In this document: positions 6,442-10,166 of the stretch, piece after piece
Layout of the letters: the number at the start of each line of letters is the position of its first letter
How positions within the stretch are numbered: the stretch's first letter is position 1
Source of the DNA: a bacterium
Lineage (GTDB): Bacteria > UBP18 > UBA7526
Assembly (NCBI GenBank): GCA_030616365.1
Contig: JAUWXM010000041.1
Span: 1-10,166 of the forward strand
Direction of reading: 5' to 3'
DNA length: 10,166 nucleotides
Translations under genes and position numbers: made by a program
Notes under the pieces: model-generated
Databases searched by the model: none
Seen by the model: the letters and a program-made list of their open reading frames with translations, nothing else
What the model was told of the DNA's origin: nothing

Positions 6442-8315
6442 TTTACCACCTCTTTACTAGGAGCTTTTTCCTCGCCCAGAACAAACTCTGTTATCCGGCT
6501 GCGGAACCTTTGGTACATAAAGGAAACGATGAGCAAGATGACCCCCAGCCCAATAAAGGAGATAATGCGATAGATCCTCTCCAGAAAAGAAAGATCAAAG
6601 AAGAAAACTTTTAAGATAGTAATGCCGAATAGAATAATGGCAAGTAATCTAACTGGCTGATATTTTTTGATTATGCCCAGAGTGACCAGAATTATAGAAT
6701 AGATAGCCCAAACAGCAGAAAGGGACAATTGTTTAGCATTCTGAAGATTGCGGTAAAGAGGATCAGAATATTTTAGGGCTCTGGCCTTAAAGTTAAAATA
6801 GTCGATAGTCTCTGCGCTAAAAAGCCAGATAATTAAGAAATTAGCAGATAAAATAAGAAAGGTAATCATGCCTTTCTCAAATGGTTTAACCTTCTTTTGA
6901 TTCTTGAAATAGAGATAAGCAGTGGTAAAGATGGAGCCAATGCCAACCAGAAAGGCAAAGAATCTTTTATTAAAGACCAGCGTAAATTCTTTATGGGAGA
7001 TGGAAAAGGTATCGAGGGTAAGTAGTCGAAAGGCAACAAAACCAAGAATGACTAAAGCCGCTATCCTGGTTTTGGGACTCGCTACCTGAAAGCCAATCCA
7101 GACAAGAATCGTTGCTTCTATAGCCCAAGCAATGGTAATCCAGTGTTGTTTTAATTGGATAGGAATGGCTAAGGTCAAGAAAGTAAGCGCAATGCCTAAA
7201 AAAGAAAGGGTGAGGTATTTGTCTTCTTTATTGCGTAGATTAGCAAGATGCCCCAACCCCAAATAGACCGCGGCCATTACTATGGCAAAGAGTCCCAGAT
7301 AGTCATGATATTCTGGATGGAGCAACCCATAGCTTGCTCCGAAATAGAGAGCGGGATTAGTTAATATTAAGGAAAGATCACCGCTGGTGACCTTTTTGCG
7401 ATGGATGAGGCTATAGAAACAAGAAAGAAAGGCAAAGATGAAGAAGAAAATGGTTAAAAATAGGAGAGTGACTGGTAGTTTTGTTTTGTCATAGAATTGA
7501 TCATACCAGCCAATAAAAGTAAGCACTGTTGCCCAAAAGCTTAGGATATTTAAAACCCTCCAGTTTTTAAAATAGGCCACCCCCAAAATACCCAAATTTA
7601 AAAGGGCGATGTAGCTGAAGAGAGTGACGGGGTTACTAACGCCAGCTGGGGTGCGTAGTAAAACCGGGGTTAAGAATCCACCTAAAATTCCCAAAATAGT
7701 AACGGATAGGGCGTCATAGCGGACAGCCAAAAGGATAGCGGTTATAGTAACCAAAATCATAAAGCCAAAGGCAGGATAATAACCAATCAGATGATAGAAG
7801 TTGAAGGCAGCAAAAATAGAGAAATAGAGAATAGCGATTCCCGCACCAGATAGACCTTGAGCATAAATGGGGTATTTTTTTCTCTGGAAATGTTCCCCTC
7901 CCCCAATGAGACCTAACCCGGCCAATATGCCCAGCATGATGCGACCGGCCTCCCCAATCCAACGATTTTCAAAGGCATACTTTAGAAAGAAAGCAACACC
8001 AACCACAATGGCTAAAGCACCAATTCGGTTAAGCCAATGGCCTCCTATTTTGGCTTCAAGTCCTAAACGTCTTCTTGCTCTCTCTGCTTTTTCTTCCGCA
8101 CTGGGAGGTACCTTAGGCGCTGGGGGTTTTTTTACTTCCGGTGGCTTACGGGAAGGAATTTCGGGAAGAGTTGTTACTTTAGGTTTGCTCATCTTAGTTG
8201 ATTCTTCCAGCTTATAAATACGTGTAATTTGCTCCCTTAGAATCTCTTCAAGTTTTTCAATCCGCTCTGATAAATAAGCAACCTGTTTCTCCAAAAATGA
8301 TTTTTCGTTGGGCAT
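6438..8315 (-). CDS. DUF2339-family polytopic membrane protein
   Basis: The 625-residue protein has a cytoplasmic-looking N-terminus with a short coiled coil (about 5-40), a Pro/Lys-rich linker (48-72) and then about 18 hydrophobic segments from residue 97 to about 610. The region from GGHWLNRIGA (91-100) through VAFFLKYAFENRWIG (107-121), YAQGLSGAGIAILY (151-164) and LGILGGFLTPVLL (208-220) is the hallmark of DUF2339. No catalytic motif is evident to me; the family has been described only as predicted membrane proteins. Start is the ATG at 8315-8313, with AAGGAG seven bases upstream. It follows tyrS by 40 bp and its stop overlaps the DUF3999 start, so the two probably make one inner-membrane complex in equal amounts. 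The strongly hydrophobic composition explains the T-rich coding strand; I see no other sign of transfer. Confidence 0.88.
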   Translation of the reverse strand: MPNEKSFLEKQVAYLSERIEKLEEILREQITRIYKLEESTKMSKPKVTTLPEIPSRKPPEVKKPPAPKVPPSAEEKAERARRRLGLEAKIGGHWLNRIGALAIVVGVAFFLKYAFENRWIGEAGRIMLGILAGLGLIGGGEHFQRKKYPIYAQGLSGAGIAILYFSIFAAFNFYHLIGYYPAFGFMILVTITAILLAVRYDALSVTILGILGGFLTPVLLRTPAGVSNPVTLFSYIALLNLGILGVAYFKNWRVLNILSFWATVLTFIGWYDQFYDKTKLPVTLLFLTIFFFIFAFLSCFYSLIHRKKVTSGDLSLILTNPALYFGASYGLLHPEYHDYLGLFAIVMAAVYLGLGHLANLRNKEDKYLTLSFLGIALTFLTLAIPIQLKQHWITIAWAIEATILVWIGFQVASPKTRIAALVILGFVAFRLLTLDTFSISHKEFTLVFNKRFFAFLVGIGSIFTTAYLYFKNQKKVKPFEKGMITFLILSANFLIIWLFSAETIDYFNFKARALKYSDPLYRNLQNAKQLSLSAVWAIYSIILVTLGIIKKYQPVRLLAIILFGITILKVFFFDLSFLERIYRIISFIGLGVILLIVSFMYQRFRSRITEFVLGEEKAPSKEVVK

Positions 8316-8355
8316 TAGTAAACTCCTTTTTCCATGGTCCTTTTAATCTCGTTTA

Positions 8356-9552
8356 TCATCTTCTTTTGGATTTTGCGACTATTTTCGCAAATCTTCTTTT
8401 TCCTACTTTAAGAATGGCTCCTTCTCTGATGATTAGTTCCTTCTCGGGATCAGTGACTCTCTCTCCATCCAGAGTAACTGCCCCCTGCTGGATGAGGCGT
8501 CTGGCCTCAGAGGAACTCTTGGCCATTCCAGATATAGTCAATAGTTTAACGACCCATATTTTCTTTTTAGAAACTTTTACTTTTGGTATTCTGTGAGGTA
8601 GTTTCTTTTCTTTGAAGACTTCTTCGAATTCCTTAGCTGCTTCTTTAGCAGCCTTCTTGCTGTGGTACATTTCCACTATTCTTATCGCCAGATTCTTCTT
8701 TGCTTCCTTAGGATGCAATCTTCCACTCTTTAAATCCCTCTTCATCTTCGCTAACTCTGAAGGAGAAATATCGGTTAATAGTTCCCAGTATCTCAAGCAT
8801 AGTTCATCTGAGATAGACATTAACTTACCAAATATCTCCTTAGATGGTTCGCTTATCCCGATATAATTGCCATAGGTCTTGCTCATCTTTCTAATTCCAT
8901 CCGTCCCCTCCAAGAGAGGCATGGTAATCACTACCTGGGGCTTCTGGCCATACTCCCTTTGCAACACTCTACCAACCAGCATATTGAACTTCTGGTCCGT
9001 TCCTCCTATCTCAATATCTGCTTTCAGGACAATAGAATCGTATCCTTGAATTAAGGGATAGAGGAATTCATGAATGGAGATGGGGTGCTCCTTCTTATAC
9101 CTCAGAGAGAAATCGTCCCTCTCCAGCATTCGAGCCACAGTATACTTTGAGGCTAAGTTGAATATATTCCGGGAGGTTAATTTATCAAGCCAGGTGCTGT
9201 TAAAGACTACTCTGGTCTTTTTTCTATTCAGAATCTTGAAGACCTGATCCTGATAGGTCTGGGCATTCTTTAAGACTTCTTTCCTGCCCAGAGGCTTTCT
9301 GGTCTCTATTCTTCCTGAGGGGTCTCCAATCCTTGCCGTAAAGTCTCCGATGACAAAGATGATCTTATGGCCCAGGTCCTGAAACTGCCTTAACTTCTGC
9401 AAGACAACAGTGTGACCCAGATGAATATCAGGAACTGTAGGATCTGCCCCGAACTTCACCCTCAAAGGTCTCTTCTTTCTCAGGCACTTTTTTAGCTCAT
9501 TCTCGGTTAGTATCTCAACCGTTCCTCTGTCTATCACTTCCAAATTCTTCAT
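8356..9552 (-). CDS. tyrS: Tyrosyl-tRNA synthetase (class Ic, S4 domain at the C-terminus)
   Basis: The enzyme charges tRNA-Tyr with tyrosine in the cytoplasm. From the ATG at 9552 it has 398 residues. It shows the class I signatures HLGH (44-47) and KMSKT (222-226), the tyrosine-binding YPLIQGYD (165-172), GGTDQKFN (183-190) and a C-terminal S4 RNA-binding domain (about 335-395, with SSSEARRLIQQGAV). The FGADPTVPDIHLGHTVVL and RQFQDLGH segments place it in the TyrZ-like second group of bacterial TyrRS rather than the E. coli/B. stearothermophilus TyrS group. The frame can be read five codons further to a TTG at 9567, but that base is about where transcription should begin from the promoter at 9574-9602. 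The ATG at 9552, with GGGG upstream, is therefore the better start. The last KMSKS residue is Thr instead of Ser, which class I enzymes tolerate. tyrS leads the six-gene operon. Confidence 0.96.
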   Translation of the reverse strand: MKNLEVIDRGTVEILTENELKKCLRKKRPLRVKFGADPTVPDIHLGHTVVLQKLRQFQDLGHKIIFVIGDFTARIGDPSGRIETRKPLGRKEVLKNAQTYQDQVFKILNRKKTRVVFNSTWLDKLTSRNIFNLASKYTVARMLERDDFSLRYKKEHPISIHEFLYPLIQGYDSIVLKADIEIGGTDQKFNMLVGRVLQREYGQKPQVVITMPLLEGTDGIRKMSKTYGNYIGISEPSKEIFGKLMSISDELCLRYWELLTDISPSELAKMKRDLKSGRLHPKEAKKNLAIRIVEMYHSKKAAKEAAKEFEEVFKEKKLPHRIPKVKVSKKKIWVVKLLTISGMAKSSSEARRLIQQGAVTLDGERVTDPEKELIIREGAILKVGKRRFAKIVAKSKRR

Positions 9553-9573
9553 TATCGCACCCCACAAATTTTT

Positions 9574-9602
9574 AGTTTAACATACTTTCTTCCCAAAAGC
9601 AA
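9574..9602 (-). promoter_or_regulatory. Probable promoter of tyrS and the six-gene operon
   Basis: On the minus strand TTGCTT (9602-9597), 17 bp, TAAACT (9579-9574). Both boxes deviate from consensus (the -35 is TTGCTT, the -10 is TAAACT), so it should be weaker than the two other promoters seen here. Transcription would begin near 9567 and leave only about 15 nt before the ATG at 9552. That is too short for a T-box or other riboswitch. No stronger candidate is visible for the operon. Confidence 0.55.
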
Positions 9603-9619
9603 AAGAAATTTTTGAATTT

Positions 9620-9648
9620 TTGACTTTTCGACTTAATTTTGATATACT
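9620..9648 (+). promoter_or_regulatory. Sigma-70-type promoter of the PBP1A gene
   Basis: TTGACT (9620-9625), 17-bp spacer, TATACT (9643-9648). Transcription would begin near 9655, giving a leader of about 23 nt that contains the ribosome site AGGAG (9665-9669). It is back to back with the tyrS promoter; the two -35 boxes are about 17 bp apart, so binding at one could affect the other. Confidence 0.75.
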
Positions 9649-9677
9649 ATAAAATTGTCTAATTAGGAGCGAGAGGA

Positions 9678-10166
9678 ATGTTTAGAGATTTAAAGAAAAC
9701 CTGGGAGAAGATAAATAGATCTGGCTCAAAGAGGGACAAGGTGGCTTTCATCAGTATCTTGAGCCTATTCTCCCTTATTATCCTGAGCCTAATTTTGGTA
9801 CCCCTCCACTTCTATCTCTCCACCCTGCCCTCTATCCGTGCTTTCGCGGAGTATCAGCCAGGGATCATTACCAAGATATATGACGCGAACGGGCAGTTGA
9901 TCGGCCAGTTTGCTGAAGAGAGGAGGATTCTCATCCCTCTCACCTCTATCCCCAAGAGCCTCCTGGATGCCACCATCGCTGTTGAAGACTCCAGATTTAA
10001 GGACCACTGTGGAATAGACTTCCCAGGGATTGTGAGAGCAGCCTGGATGAATATAAAGGCGAGAAGGATTGTTGAAGGAGGTTCAACCATTACCCAGCAG
10101 CTCTCCAAGCTTTTATTCTTAACCCCGGAGAAGACGCTAAGGAGGAAGATAAAAGAGGCGCTTTTA
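9678..10166 (+). CDS. Penicillin-binding protein 1A, N-terminal part (family GT51 transglycosylase), cut by the right edge
   Basis: An ATG at 9678-9680, eight bases after AGGAG, opens a frame that stays open for 163 codons to the edge of the window. A short basic cytoplasmic tail (1-21) is followed by one membrane helix (about 22-44). The glycosyltransferase domain starts after it: YDANGQLIGQF (68-78), the catalytic motif EDSRFKDHCG (103-112, Glu103 as the general base) and GGSTITQQLSK (134-144). These are the signatures of bifunctional class A PBPs, which polymerise lipid II glycan and, through a C-terminal transpeptidase domain outside this window, cross-link it. The transpeptidase cannot be confirmed here, so a monofunctional enzyme is possible. 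It is transcribed away from tyrS from its own promoter. The presence of this gene shows the organism builds peptidoglycan. Confidence 0.93.
   Translation, partial: MFRDLKKTWEKINRSGSKRDKVAFISILSLFSLIILSLILVPLHFYLSTLPSIRAFAEYQPGIITKIYDANGQLIGQFAEERRILIPLTSIPKSLLDATIAVEDSRFKDHCGIDFPGIVRAAWMNIKARRIVEGGSTITQQLSKLLFLTPEKTLRRKIKEALL

Noticed and set aside
5182..8315. Composition change suggesting horizontal transfer of the DUF2339/DUF3999 genes
   Set aside because: The T-rich coding strand is explained by hydrophobic codons in the membrane protein, and the flanks show no integration site, repeat pair or mobile gene.
7867..8596. Plus-strand open frames of 99-116 codons opposite the DUF2339 and tyrS genes
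   Set aside because: They lie antisense to well-supported conserved genes, have no convincing ribosome sites and give no recognisable domain.
9553..9567. Longer TyrRS start (TTG at 9567, five extra codons)
   Set aside because: The start codon would be TTG at about the predicted transcription start with no room for a ribosome site. The ATG at 9552 has GGGG upstream and gives the usual N-terminus.
9553..9680. T-box leader or other riboswitch ahead of tyrS
   Set aside because: The best promoter leaves a leader of only about 15 nt, and the whole divergent region is about 125 bp with no T-box-like or stable structure.
9789..10108. Minus-strand open frames opposite the PBP1A gene
   Set aside because: They are antisense to a clear GT51 domain with intact catalytic motifs.

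Overview
The window looks like chromosomal DNA from an uncultivated or little-studied bacterium. GC is moderate to low, roughly 40% by eye, and AGA/AGG (Arg) and ATA (Ile) codons are common. Promoters are of the sigma-70 type and most genes have clear Shine-Dalgarno sites. A PBP1A-type peptidoglycan synthase shows that the cell makes a murein wall. The exported TldD/PmbA-like proteins resemble ones I associate with Acidobacteria and candidate phyla, but I cannot name the phylum. There is no rRNA, tRNA, CRISPR array, phage gene or transposase.

Layout from left to right. Bases 1-53 hold the first 17 codons of a minus-strand gene that runs off the left edge. Bases 54-325 are its upstream region, with a strong promoter (247-275), a leader of about 190 nt and two arrays of an 8-bp degenerate tandem repeat. 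Bases 326-9552 hold six tightly packed minus-strand genes that read as one operon. In order of transcription they are tyrS (tyrosyl-tRNA synthetase), a DUF2339 polytopic membrane protein, a DUF3999 exported and membrane-anchored protein (ATGA overlap with the previous gene), an 8-oxoguanine deaminase-like amidohydrolase, an exported TldD-like metalloprotease with an intact HExxxH motif, and an exported paralogue that has lost that motif. Bases 9553-9677 are a short divergent promoter region. From 9678 to the right edge runs the start of a plus-strand PBP1A gene.

How the genes may work together. Four of the six operon products are predicted to be in the membrane or outside the cytoplasm. DUF2339 and DUF3999 proteins commonly occur as neighbours and may form one envelope complex. 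The DUF3999 protein carries two tandem beta-sandwich-like repeats that resemble carbohydrate-binding discoidin domains. The last two genes form an active/inactive pair that parallels the cytoplasmic TldD/TldE heterodimer, but both have signal peptides. This exported pair is the most interesting element of the window. TyrRS and the deaminase are cytoplasmic, and their link to the envelope genes is not obvious.

A second theme is short tandem repeats with a 7-8 bp period. They occur in the leader of the left-hand gene, across the stop codon between the two TldD-like genes, and in frame inside the deaminase gene, where they add a His/Pro/Ser-rich loop.
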